NCBI GenBank assembly: GCA_022702545.1
Contig: JAHRBC010000007.1
Coordinates: forward strand, 1,116,001 to 1,180,000
DNA from: Phycomyces nitens
Taxonomy: Eukaryota; Mucoromycota; Mucoromycetes; Mucorales; Phycomycetaceae
Direction: 5' to 3'
Length of the DNA: 64,000 nt
Under the pieces are notes generated by a model that saw only the letters and a program-made list of their open reading frames with translations, did not search any database and was not told the DNA's origin. Both the position numbers and the translations under genes were made by a program. Shown here one piece after another: positions 10,176 through 21,500 of this stretch; the stretch's first letter is position 1; every line of letters starts with the position of its first letter.

Positions 10176-11851
10176 TTATTCAGCCATAACCCCTTCCAGA
10201 TCGTCCCCTGCTTCCAATAAGCTGTTTTGCTTCAAAAGCACACACTCGCCACCATTCTCGAGATCAATATTGTATTGATAAAAGTAGCCTTCAGAAGTGA
10301 TTACCATCACTTGTGGAGTAGTGCTTCATCCAGTGTATCAGTATCAGTACCTGAAACATAACAATACTAATCATGACTGACTAACCTGCTCAGGGCCACC
10401 AAGCTACGCACGCCTGCGCTCGGTAATTTAAGAGAAGCAAAATGGCGGGATGGCTCCCAGATCTCGGTTATCATTTCTGGCAAATAAGAGCCAACACTGC
10501 CGGCAATTCCACGGCCAAAGTGAAGAGAAGATCTTCGCAGCATTTGTCTAGTAACCCCACCCCACCCCCAACCGTCCATTGATTAGCCTTCCAAGGAACA
10601 CACACTAAAGTCCTTGGATCTTATCTTATCTTACCCAACACTTGCACTTCGACCTCTCTGCTCAGTTCCATTTTGACCATTGTTATTATTATTATTGTTG
10701 TTGTTGGCTGTGTTGGTCGAGAGTGTGTTGTATCCATTGGCATTGCCATTCAAAACACTTGCATTTCCATTTCCATTTCCATTCGAGCTTGGTATAGTGC
10801 CGGGTGCAAGTTTAAAGATATGAACTGTCTCTGTGTCGCTAGAGACACACAAAAGAGAGCTCACGAGGTTGAATGACATGGAATATATTGTTGCCGAATA
10901 AGATCCTCGTCTAAACTGATAGACCTTGTTGGCGTCTGGAATCGAGAATACACGAACAACAGTGCCCTAAACCAAGTATTAAACTCACAGGAATCTATCT
11001 CCTATTAGTATTGTCCAGCATACCTTTTCACTTGCTGTTGCCAGCAAAGTTCCGTCTGCATTCATAGTAATACAGCTTATACGGCTCTTGTGAGCCTGGA
11101 CAATGTTCACCAAGGTAAGGGTGCTGGCATCAAAGATCTCGACATCACCAGTAGCACAGAAAGACTGAGTGGCCTGCTGGTTGGTTTCAAAAGGAGATGT
11201 CGTGGATGAGCGAGAGGGGTAGGCGATATAGCAGTTTTCACTCGAAGGCGACAGGGCACAGATGGCTAAATTTCATTACACATCATATCATATTGTGAGT
11301 ATTGATTATAGTTACAAAGTAAAATGTACTACCATCAGGGTTGCGACTAGTGTCGATTGTGTGGAGCAGTTTCATGTTGCTGATATCATACACAAATATC
11401 TGCTCTTCCAACACGACTATCAGTCGACGTCTGTTCATCTTTACAGCCAGGATCGAGGTGGGGAAACTGAGTTCGCAAATGGTGGACTCTCTCTAAAGTA
11501 TTTGTGAGTAAGAATGTAAGACATTCAATTATTGTAAAGTATTGCCTTTGTGTTGATGATTTGCAAATGTCTCGGGGAGAATGTAGGCTGATCTCCTGCT
11601 CCAACCAGGGCCACAAGTGAAGTGCAAAACAGCATTTCCACAATACCAGTGCCACCCTCGGCTTTAGATGGAAGGTTCAGCTTTGGGACCAAGGGCTTTT
11701 ATTGCAGGAACTTACACTTTGAGTAGCACTTTCCAAATGGGTCGCAATTGTATATTCTATAGCCTCGCTTTGAGCCTAGGGATATACAGCTAAAGTCCTG
11801 GTTGAAATTGATGAACAATAGCTCATTGTGGCTTCTGTCGCCTAAATTCAT
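10176..11851 (-). CDS. ATG18: Atg18/WIPI, PROPPIN-family autophagy protein (431 aa)
   Basis: PROPPINs are seven-bladed WD40 propellers that bind PI3P and PI(3,5)P2 on autophagic and vacuolar membranes. Exons on the minus strand are 11851-11716, 11661-11546, 11492-11333, 11265-11024, 10966-10635, 10547-10386 and 10323-10176. The diagnostic Phe-Arg-Arg-Gly lipid-binding motif is present (VYQFRRGSY), as are the N-terminal [15 protein letters not shown] block and [22 protein letters not shown] low-complexity Asn/Gly/Ser insert follows the FRRG blade at the position of the long blade-6 loop. Intron 2 must use a GC donor (AAAG|GCAATA) to keep the conserved frame. The start ATG at 11851 precedes the conserved [10 protein letters not shown] block; an in-frame upstream ATG exists but adds a hydrophobic stretch not seen in the family. 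Confidence 0.93.
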
Positions 11852-12180
11852 TGTCAAATAATAAAAAAGTAGAAGAAAAGGTATGATGGTGTGGGACGAC
11901 AGCTGGCAGGTCCGCTTCATGCCATTGGTGACGCAATACAGTATACTTTTGTACGTGTGTGTGAGAGAGAGTGTGTGCGTGCGTGCGTGTGTGCGTGCGT
12001 GTGTGTATGTGTGTGCGTGTGTTGTAGCAGTGCTCCGCTGTCGGGCATCACAAAAAGCTTATCATGCTCAGGTTGACAAAATAAAAAAAGTTCCAAGCAC
12101 AAGCAAGTGTTCTGGACATTATTCACAGTGATTCACAGTGATTCATGGCATTATTGGTATTTACAAGTGATCTTTTGTAG
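11852..12180. repeat. ATG18 upstream region with GT/GC microsatellite
   Basis: Promoter side of ATG18. An imperfect (TG)/(CGTG) repeat runs from about 11956 to 12022. A direct repeat of GTGATTCACA lies near 12127-12147. Confidence 0.6.
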
Positions 12181-12389
12181 CTCCTTTTTTTAACCATTAT
12201 TATTTTTGGTTTGGGCTTGGTGTCTAGACTTGCCGCAACTCCATTCTTGTGTAGCCTCGGAAGGGCTGGTGTCAAGAGGAGTAAGGATCGAGAATTTTAT
12301 GAGTGAGTACAAAATCAAATGGATTAAATGACAGCTTTGACTTTTGCAGTATTATGGCCTCCCAAGCAAAAAAAACAAAAACTTTGTAG
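12181..12389 (+). CDS. possible small gene, 3' exons only (low confidence)
   Basis: Not recognised. A plus-strand frame from 12181 encodes a hydrophobic stretch (LLFLTIIIFGLGLV) and then a basic segment ending DREFY. A good donor (GA|GTGAGT) at 12303 and a TTTTGCAG acceptor at 12349 join it in frame to a 40-nt last exon ending AKKTKTL-stop. This would make a tail-anchored or signal-anchored peptide of about 60 residues. The 5' exon is unclear: an in-frame ATG at 12145 would need a 24-nt intron, which is implausibly short. It may be a real micro-gene or chance. Confidence 0.3.
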
Positions 12390-12605
12390 ATTCCTGCTCA
12401 AACATGGAATACTAGAAGATGCCCAGAGAGTGTTTGACATTTAGTGTATTGAAAACGAAGCATGGAATTCATGAGTAAAAAAAAAGTCTCGGACACAAGA
12501 TATCAAATCTTGTCTATCAAGCCTTTTCTAAATGTAATAACAATAATGATCAATAAGACATTCACAGTACATCTCGAACAACCAACCAGTGTGTATTTTT
12601 TTTGT

Positions 12606-13843
12606 CTAGACCAGTTTTCCTACAATATCCTTCTTGTGTGTCAAGATGGCGTCTGCCTTTGTACCACCCACATATCTAATAAGAGAAATGAAGAGGTTGT
12701 TCATCTGTCTGACAGCATAAAACAGAGGCATATGAAAAGGCAACGTGAATGGCCTGAGGTAGATTGGCCCACCCGAAAACAATGGTTCTCCATAGACAGT
12801 CGTGCTAGGTTTTGGTGATGCCGAAGAAGCCATGATGATAAACTATGGATAATAGGTTAGCCAAATGGTTGTCAATATGTCTACATACATACAATAGGAT
12901 ACACAAGCGCAAACACCGCACCAGCATGCAATGTAGAAAGAAAGAAGGTGAGTGCAGCCACAGGAAGACCTAGAGATCAAGGAGGTTTACAAACCAAGCT
13001 TTGTGCTTTCTATCTTACCAAAGCCAAGGAAATAAGCCCAATGATACTCGATAAACAACATTGATTGATCTCTACTCCATCCAATATAGGTCCATTTGTA
13101 CCTACAGAAGAAAAATAATAAATAAAGTCGGCCAAAATACATCTTTTCTTGTTATTCATATTCCTTTCATGACTTACTCAAAGCAATAATAGGCCATTAT
13201 GATACAGCTAGACACAAAAGAAACCGTCTTTCCGATGAATGGAACAAGACCTACGAGGAAAACAAATGCTGCAAACACTGTATAAAGCAATGTTGTATAG
13301 ATTGCCAAGGATATATCCCGGCTTGGACTCGAGGAATCAATCTGGTTAAAGTTGGTCTGGAGCCTAAATGTCTCCTTGGATATAGTCTGAAAGAATCTTG
13401 CGTTTACAATCAAGCAGACGAGATACATTGGATACCCTGTCCAGACCTAAAGAGTAGGATGCTTTTTATATAAATAAATAAATAAATGAGTAGATTTATA
13501 GATATATCCTAGTTTACCGTGTATGAATAGCCAAAGAATTGATGATCAGGAGAGTTATAGAGTCCTTCCATCATCACAAGGAATCCAAGAAAGATTCCTC
13601 CATTCAATATGACAGTCATTAGCATTGCCTTGCGAATGGCAGCTGAACTAAAAAAACATAAAGGCCAATCAGTTAAAAAAAACAAATTTGATTCAGTGTT
13701 TTTTGTTTTTTTTTGTAACGGAGGATTCCTTGCACTTGCCTACAGAATGCACCAAATGCATCTTTCCAGTTAAAGGCCTGGCAGAGACCTTGGAAGAAAA
13801 AGGCGGCATGAGATGCAATTGGTAGTCGTGCGTTGGAAGCCAT
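12606..13843 (-). CDS. EI24-family ER membrane protein (299 aa)
   Basis: EI24/EPG-4 proteins are polytopic ER proteins implicated in autophagy in animals. Exons on the minus strand are 13843-13740, 13647-13518, 13446-13178, 13101-13019, 12969-12893 and 12842-12606. Several hydrophobic segments are visible (e.g. TVILNGGIFLGFLVMM and TTLLYTVFAAFVFLVGLVPF). The family block YYCFEYKW...EYHWAYFLGFGLPVA matches the EI24 signature 'YCFEYRW...NWPYYFGFGLPLA' as I recall it. Intron 1 requires a GC donor with an otherwise perfect consensus (AG|GCAAGT); any GT alternative breaks the frame. The gene lies about 0.75 kb upstream of ATG18 on the same strand. An extra 5' exon cannot be excluded. Confidence 0.8.
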
Positions 13844-14304
13844 GAGATGCAGAAAGTGATAACCAAAAAAGGAAATCAGCTACACAGGAAATGAAAAAAA
13901 ATAAAATGAAATGAAAAAATCTGCCAAAATTTATATATTATTTATTATCTAAAATATTTGATGGCCTGGACAAGAATGATTTTTTGTAAATAATAATGAC
14001 AATGTTTAATTGAATCAGTATTACATATTTCTATAGATACTTCTTTAGATCTAAGGCAGTATCAATAATCTATGCAGATAATTAAATTGCTTTTTATATT
14101 AACATGTCTTCTAATCAGCCTGAATCCATCCCCCATCGAGCATGCATTACTCCGATGCCATGACGTTTGTTTGAGCCAGTTGGATGAGACTGGCCTTGCT
14201 ATCCAAGACAAGCTCACTAGTGTCCTTTAGAGACAACCAAAATAAATAAATAAATATAAATATTTTTCTTCCCTTTTCTCTTCATCCACTTAAACCCAAG
14301 AAAA
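13844..14304. other. divergent promoter region, with one coding-like patch
   Basis: Shared 5' flank of the EI24 gene (-) and the cNMP/F-box gene (+). A plus-strand open stretch from about 14120 to a TAG at about 14229 reads like protein (…IEHALLRCHDVCLSQLDETGLAIQ…) and follows an AATCAG that could be an acceptor. No 5' exon could be found, so I leave it unassigned. Confidence 0.35.
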
Positions 14305-16898
14305 ATGATGTTGGACGTCGAAAAGGATTCAAAATGGAACAGCCAAGATTATACAGCAACCCTATCTATTCCTCCCAAGCTCCTCTCTGCTCTCCGGGAA
14401 CATTCCCTATTCCAGCGCACTGGCGATGAAGTGTTTCTTCATCAATTGGCCTGTAGCATGCACCTCAGGAACTATGGTATACACGACGTAATTATCCGTG
14501 AAGGAGAGCCAGCAAAGGCCATGTTCTTTTTATTACGAGGATCAGTTAGTGTGTGTTCAGCTGACTATGAACGTGTGTATGCCACTCTGCACCAAGGCTC
14601 ATGTTTTGGTGAGATTGGCATCCTGTACTCCGTGCCCAGGACCGCAACGATCATTGCAAACGAGAAATGCACAGTTGCGGTCCTAATGTCTGAAGATGTC
14701 GCAACATTACTCCCGAGATTTCCACAGGTTGAACAGATGCTGAGATATGAAGCAGAAGAGCGTCTGGCCCTGCTGAAAAAGAGCCAAGAACAACTTGATT
14801 CACCAACAAACACAATGGCTAGGAAACCAAGTATCGATCGCAATGTCGAGTTCTTTATCAGAACAAGTACCTATGAGCGACTGAGAAAGGTAAATATAGT
14901 GTTTACAAGGTAGCTGCTCAATGCTAAATTTCATGCCTGGGAATACTTTAGATCTCCTTTTTTAAAGACAGTCCCCAAGAGTTTCTGCACCAGGTATCCC
15001 TGCGTGTGGAGCCCAGACAATATATGCCAAATGAGCTGGTCATTCAAAAGGGTGATATTGGCACAGAGCTGTTTTTTATCATTGAAGGTGAGTTTGAGAC
15101 CGAGCCAGGCCGTATTGACTGATATTATTGTCTACAAGGCACGGTGGAGGTGGTTATCCCAAGTACGACTGATATTGTGGTTGCCAGACTAAGTGCAGGA
15201 GACTCTTTTGGAGAGACAACGATCCTGCTAGACACACCAAGGGCAGCCAATGTCAGGACAGTGACTAGCCTAGAAGTGTATGTTCTCAGCCGAAAGGACT
15301 TTTTAAGCGTTTGCAAGGAATATCCAGAATTGCAGCAGCATTACAGAACCGTGGCAGAATCAGTATTGAAAGCATACAACGAGCAGGTAAAAAGACTATG
15401 GCTGTTTTATAAGAACCTTTTTATTATTACTATTATTATTACTATTAGTTTAATAGTATTGGCTAATGTCCTACTAATCTAGGTTTCCAGAGAGACCCAT
15501 GGTTCGCCTGGTAAACACAGATACATATAAGCCCTTGAACCGTCTCCTTCTAATCCTCAATGACTAGACCAAGCACAGACTCCAGTGGTAGATAACCAAG
15601 TTGCCTTTGGCTCACAACCACTTGCTCCCATCACCGCCAGCTCTGTATGCAGCACAACAAGTGATCGTGACCCTACACTGCCCAATGCAGCCAGCATTCT
15701 AAGACACCAAGAGACTCGAAAGAGAAGGCCCAGCATTGCCGTCTGGACAGACCCTGGACTGGTGGCCATGGCAGACCAAAGAGCAGACCTGATCAATATT
15801 GTTGCCCACCAAGAGCCAGCACACAAGATCCCAACAAAGGCAACCACCAGTCTATCGAGCCAAAAGAAAGACATGTTGCAAACCCTTGGTGCTGGTCTCT
15901 TGGGCCGCATAGTCAACTTTCTTGACTTTGCTGACCTGGTTAGATTGGCAGCCGTGTCAAGGAAATACAGATACTTTTTGCAGACCAACAAGAACGTATT
16001 GCATCAAATAGATCTAGGTCCTTATAACAAACACATGACAGATGCCTTGCTAGTGCGAATTGCTGTATTTGCAGGAGAGCGTACCCAGATGCTTAATCTT
16101 TCTCATTGCTTCCATTTGACAGACGAGGCTATCCAGATCGTATCAGAAACCATGCCAGGACTCAAGAGTCTAAATATCAATTCCTGTTGGAATGTTACAG
16201 ACAAGAGCCTTGCATGCTTGAGCTCCAATTGCCCTCGATTGACCAGCCTTGACTTGTCAAACTGTCGAAAGATAACCAACAAAGGTCTGGCAGCCATGAT
16301 CCAATCCAAGGCAGACAATAAGGGATCTGATGGCCTGACCCATCTGTCGCTGTCGTACTGTAAGCACCTGTCTAGCATGACCATGGATGCTCTGGCAAAC
16401 TACTGTTCAAATAGCCTCGAGTATCTCAATCTCCAGAGATGTACCGGTGTGTCTACAAAAGACCTCGAGGCTTGGTCGAATGTTGATTTCCCTCGCTTGC
16501 ACACAGTAATCTTATCAGACTGCAGTTTCCTTCAGGACCCTGCAATATTCGGTCTTGTCAAGGCAGCTCCAAATCTACACACTCTGTCGCTTAGTTTCTG
16601 CTGCTCTCTAAGCGATGCAGCAATGGAGGCAGTGGGACTACTGAAGAATCTAGTGGAGCTGGATGCGAGCTATTGCTGCTCTGCCGTGTCGGATACATCG
16701 ATATACATGTTGTTACAGGCACACAAATATGCGCCCCTTTCACTGAATATTCGGGGGTGTTTTCGAATCACTGATCAGGGTCTCAAGTTGGTACTTGACA
16801 AAGAGGTCCGATTGACCAGCCTAAACATAACCCAGTGTCCAAACATCTCTAGCCAGACAAGGCACGCTCTTGATGATGTATGTAACGCAGAATCATAA
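14305..16898 (+). CDS. tandem cyclic-nucleotide-binding / F-box / leucine-rich-repeat protein (775 aa)
   Basis: One continuous spliced frame joins two cNMP-binding domains to an F-box and AMN1/FBXL-type leucine-rich repeats. Exons are 14305-14889, 14952-15087, 15139-15386, 15483-15510 and 15568-16898, all GT-AG. cNMP domain A (about residues 30-155) has the phosphate-cassette pattern FGEIGILYSVPRTA; domain B (about 205-320) has FGETTILLDTPRAA. Both keep the Gly-Glu and Arg used to bind cAMP or cGMP. The F-box lies at about 434-475 (LLGRIVNFLDFADLVRLAAVS). Ten or so Cys-containing LRRs follow to the end (LTSLDLSNCRKITNKGL and similar). This suggests an SCF ubiquitin-ligase adaptor that senses cyclic nucleotide; that is inference. 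The 28-nt exon joining the halves is the weakest junction. Confidence 0.88.
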
Positions 16899-16925
16899 AT
16901 GTATAAAATCAACCAAATGTTGCTA

Positions 16926-16956
<31 letters not shown>

Positions 16957-17111
16957 CTATAAAGATATACATGTATATAATGTGTGTGTTTGTTGTTTTT
17001 TATTTTATCTTTATTTTAGTTTAGTAAAAAATGACCCAACGAACTAAGTGATGTGATGAAATTGTAAAGCAAAAGGATGAAATATGTAGATGTGTGGGAT
17101 AAAGCGTACCA

Positions 17112-18131
17112 TCAGTGTACCGATACGACTGATGGTTCGTGGTTTGGGTGGTCGTGTTTGGAGATATTGAGTCCTCCGAATGGTATCCCTCCGTATCGCA
17201 TACGAAGCTCACGCTGAAAGTCTGGCAGCCTCAACCCTAGCCGATTCATCACAGAAGAATCTTTGGAAATGTTGTATTGTACAGGCCCAGTCTTGTGGAG
17301 CTTTGTGCGACTGGCTGTACAAGGCGAGACATGTTGCTTTTTCTGATCTGCGGCAGGCGTATTAATGATCCTATCCAAGGATTCTTTGTTCTCCTTCTTT
17401 GGCTGGCTGTGGATACGCTGTTGCTGCTTGATAAAACCTGGACAAGGATGTCAAACACTTGATAGTCTGGAAATCAACTTACCATAAAACCAGTAGCAGT
17501 GCAAAGGAAAAAAGGCAAACAAGGTGCCTGAGATGTGGCCATAGGGCATGAATAGATGGGCATTATAGATCATGTAGGCGTGAAAGAGTATGCGAGACGT
17601 CACAAAGGCAGCAGCGAATAGATAGTCGTGACGCAGTCGTTTGTTGATTGATCCTAGGGCAAGGAGAAAGGTGGGTGCCTCCAGAACACACATGGTGATA
17701 AATACACTACAGTACTTGTGCTGGATAACCCACAAAAGAGTGCCAAAGTAGACGATGTGATGAATCCAACCAGTCAACAGTTCGATTTTCGAGCGATAAA
17801 ACACTGAGCCAATGACAAGGTCAAGTGTCAAGAAGGTCAAGAAGAAGGTTGTGACGGCAATGGGCCACTGTCTTTCGGGAAGCATCAGGACCTGGATGTC
17901 TCCATTGTTCTTTATGACATCCCAGACCAGTGGCAAGGATGCAAGGGTGGTTGTGAAGCTGCTGAGGAGAGAGAGGACATAGGCTCTTTGGCGTATGGTC
18001 TTGATGTAGCCAGAATAGTGCCAGATGAGATACCAGCCTATAAAGACTGCAACGGATGTGGCCACACTGCGGGCTACGATGGGCTGGTCGATACCCTGCC
18101 GTAAGGTGTCGAATGGCACTGGGATTTGCAT
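17112..18131 (-). CDS. TLC-domain membrane protein, TMEM56/TLCD4-like (324 aa)
   Basis: TLC (TRAM/LAG1/CLN8) proteins are multi-pass ER/Golgi membrane proteins linked to lipid metabolism. Exons on the minus strand are 18131-17483 and 17437-17112. About six or seven hydrophobic segments span residues 25-215. The paired histidines typical of the domain are in GWIHHIVYF, and RLRHDYLFAAAFVTSRILFHAYMI is a good match to the core of TMEM56-like members. There is no ceramide-synthase Lag motif, so a ceramide synthase is unlikely. The second exon encodes a hydrophilic, basic C-terminal tail of about 110 residues with no recognisable domain. Confidence 0.8.
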
Positions 18132-18515
18132 TGTGGGGGAAGAAAGGGCAAGAGGAAAATCAAGAATTGACTCGGTTTAAATAGGCAGTAGTCTAAAAAC
18201 GTGTACTAGTGCACTTGCATTGCAATCATAACTCCGTCTTGACCATGCACACATGGTTTCAAAGGGCCTGATTATAGACTTATAATACACCACAAGAAAC
18301 TAGAGCAGAAATTCCAAGGTGCAAAAACACACATATATACATATATATATATATAATTATATACATCTTTGTCTTGGTGTTTTTGCAATATACCAACAAT
18401 TGCCCCTGATTGTATATAGCACTCCCTGCTGTAGACCCAATTAAGGAAAGTCAAATACTCGTTCATATTCTTGGTGTTCATTAAACCCACGCTATCTCTC
18501 TATTTATTATTATAT
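18132..18515. other. spacer between the TLC gene and KAP120
   Basis: Promoter of the TLC-domain gene and 3' flank of KAP120. TATA microsatellite near 18333-18362. No gene. Confidence 0.5.
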
Positions 18516-21500
18516 TCATAGCGCAGACATAATCTGGTTCACTTGCTCTAGAAGGCTAGGGTCCACACTGCTCAGGTACATCTGGTGAAATGACTCGGAT
18601 CCCCCATGGCTCGCCTCACACTCGGTCAAGGCCTGGTGGATCATGGACACAAGGTCGGTAGTATACACAAGATCACGACGGCCAAGCTATCCAAAGAGGC
18701 TTAATTAGATATATGATAAAAAAAATAAAGAGAGAGAGAGAGAGCCACCAAACCTCTGATTTCCTCGTCTTTTCGACCGATTCGTCAAGTTGTGCAAGAT
18801 CTCCCTCCATATCCGACTCGTTGTGCAAAAGGGCCCTTGAGATGGGGTTAGTCATAGTCATGAGTATTTGGCACATACTCTTTGGAGTCAGGATCTGCCG
18901 TTTCCGCAAGAACATCGGTCCAGATGGGAAATATGGCTGGCAATCTCGAAAGCACGGTCTGGTTTCCAGTCCGAACCATGTTGGTAAAGGCCATACAGGT
19001 CAACTTACGGGTCCGTGGGTGGCTCAGGTTGTCAAACTATCGATAATGAGTGTTCTTGATTGTCTAGTCTTGCAACCTTTTTTTTTTTTTTTTTACCTTG
19101 TCCATCCAAGAGTCCAGCAGATCCCCAAGGAAATCAGTCGAGGCTGGCTTGAGCTGTTGTCCGGCCATTTGGATAAACTGAATGACAAGATTGGCATCAT
19201 AGATTGCCAGTCTGGCAAACAATGACATGTAGTTCATCAAGGCGTACGCATACAGCTGTGGGTGCATTCACGATAAGCATATTGGATTAATTAATAAATT
19301 TAATCACAGAGACTTTACCTCTTCTTGGATAAAGGTCTGGAGAACACTCCCCAACAATCCAGACTGTACAAGAGCATCCCCACACATTTGAATTGGCACG
19401 GACATCAATGCAAGGTCCGCTGTACTGACAATGTTGGAGGCCACTTCAGCTTTTGAATTGCCTACATAGGATGCCAAGCGTCCAAATAGTCCTGTCCCAT
19501 ATTGCTGTGTACACACACACACACTTTCTCTATTAATAGTCTAATTATTCACTAGCCATACGAGAATTACCTGTAGAGTGGCCTCTGGAGCAAGCAGAAT
19601 GTAGCTCTCAATGATCTTTAGCACCTTGCGCATATTTTCTGTATCAAAGTCCAGGAGCTCAATGGCGACTGGCACCAGCTCCATCATTTGTGGGCTGGCA
19701 TAGGGCGTGCTTTGTAGCAATGTCCACCAGAGATCAAGAGCATCGTCAATGAGGTAGACATGCGCCTCCTAGGGAAATAACAGAACGATTGGAATTCAAT
19801 CAAAAAATATATATATAAAATAATTGTCAGCAATCATGCTTACATTGTTCTTGTTGACACAGTACTCCACCATGGGAATAAGGAGCGCTTGGAGCTGGAC
19901 CGACTGGTCATTAAGAATCTATACAATAATTAGAACCTTTACGCCTGTGCCACCAGACTACCAACTTACTGCTGCGATCTTTGTAAAGGTGATCACCAAG
20001 GAAGATTGAAAGAGTGGCTCCTTTTGGGCTCTTGTCCAGAGCGGTGTGAGCAATTCGATCACCTTTGGTGCATAAGGAATGATCTAAAACCAGGACCCTA
20101 GGTTAATCTCACAAATCTCAAGGTCTGTGGGCATTCTTTACTTTAGTCTGTGTGCGATCCATAATGGTATTAAGATCAGAGATAAGCTTCATCACCGTAT
20201 CTGACTCTTCAGCCTCATTCAACAAGGCCATCAAGAGGTCCATTGCTTGACCAAGATAGGGCAAGAGGATCTCAAGATCAAAGTCCCAGTCATCAATAGC
20301 AAGCTTTAAGCTATGGGCAGCTGTCAGACGCACAACGAGGTCTTCTTCAGCCACCATTAGTTGCAAAAGGATCTGATATATTATCGTACGACAGTCGGCA
20401 CTGATACCCTCACTAACCCATCTGCCAACCAACCATGCTATCCTGCGTCGCAAGATCTTGAAACTTTGAGTCGAGTTAGTTCCAAGAACCAACTGGCTTG
20501 AGCCGTCTTACCTGGGTTCCTTGTTGGCCGCCTCGGGTTGGAGTCGGTTGGCAACAAACAACTCAAAATCCAATTTGCCATAGAGTGTGTTTACTCCAAG
20601 CCCAAGACCACAATAGACAGCGTCTTTGAACAAAAGACCCTGTTGATCGACCACGGCTAACAGACTGGTAAGCATTCTGTCGATCTATAGTTGGGCTAAC
20701 TTACTGGCCACTTGCTCTGTAAGACCAAGCATTATGGGGCACAATAGATCTCTATATTGTGTCAGGAGTGTCATGAATGTCATTTCTGCACATGGCTTTT
20801 TTGAACGTGCGCATTAATATAATATCCCCTCTTTGACATCGCTTCCTCCCCTCCCCTCCCCTTTTTTTCTTTTTTCTTTTTTTCACTGCTTACTCTCATT
20901 TCAAATTCCCAGTTTTCGGTATCAGCATGGTTGGCCCAGGTCTCTGGATCTTCTTCCCACAGCTCAAAATCAGCTGGGGTCAAGAGCATGTACTTGGAAA
21001 CCAAGGTTTCTGCGCATATACGAACGAATTCAGGCGTAAGAAACTGTTCATTGATCATACGGGCCGCATCATTGGCAAGAATGGTTTCTTCATCGGTTAC
21101 GGACAGAGTATCAGTAGCTAGAAAACAGGTCAGACAATCCCAGAAGATCCACCCAATATACTTACCTGTCTTTTCCCAGTTCTGAGCCATGGTCTTTATG
21201 GTGCTCTTGACCAAGCACATGCCTTGGAGCAAGAACTGCTGAAAGAATACAGGATCCTTGGTTTGTCCTAAATAGTCACAGTCAATTATTCCATAGACGA
21301 AACCATTCTTTATTCTAAACCAACCTGCCATATGCTGTTTGATCAAATTATCGCCCTGGATTACTATATTATGCCAGTAATACTTTAGTATGTCAACCCA
21401 GGAAGGACAAAGCGCCAGAGATACAGGGTGAGCCTTTTGTAGTCCAAGATAGAGAGTTCCATAGTCCTCAATTACGGTTTCCAAGACCTCTAGGATATCG

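Noticed and set aside
15557..15991. 144-codon minus-strand frame
   Set aside because: Antisense to the cNMP/F-box coding exon, whose own frame carries clear domain motifs.
19000..19036. Possible intron in KAP120 using GTAAGT at 19008
   Set aside because: Reading through keeps a long open conserved frame (HPRTRKLTCMAFTNM), so no intron is needed.
18713..19225. 170-codon plus-strand frame
   Set aside because: Overlaps KAP120 exons and introns on the opposite strand, with no protein similarity.
20660..20704. A 20-nt intron in KAP120 ending at TATAG
   Set aside because: Too short and wrong phase; a 47-nt intron ending at GTTAG keeps frame and similarity.
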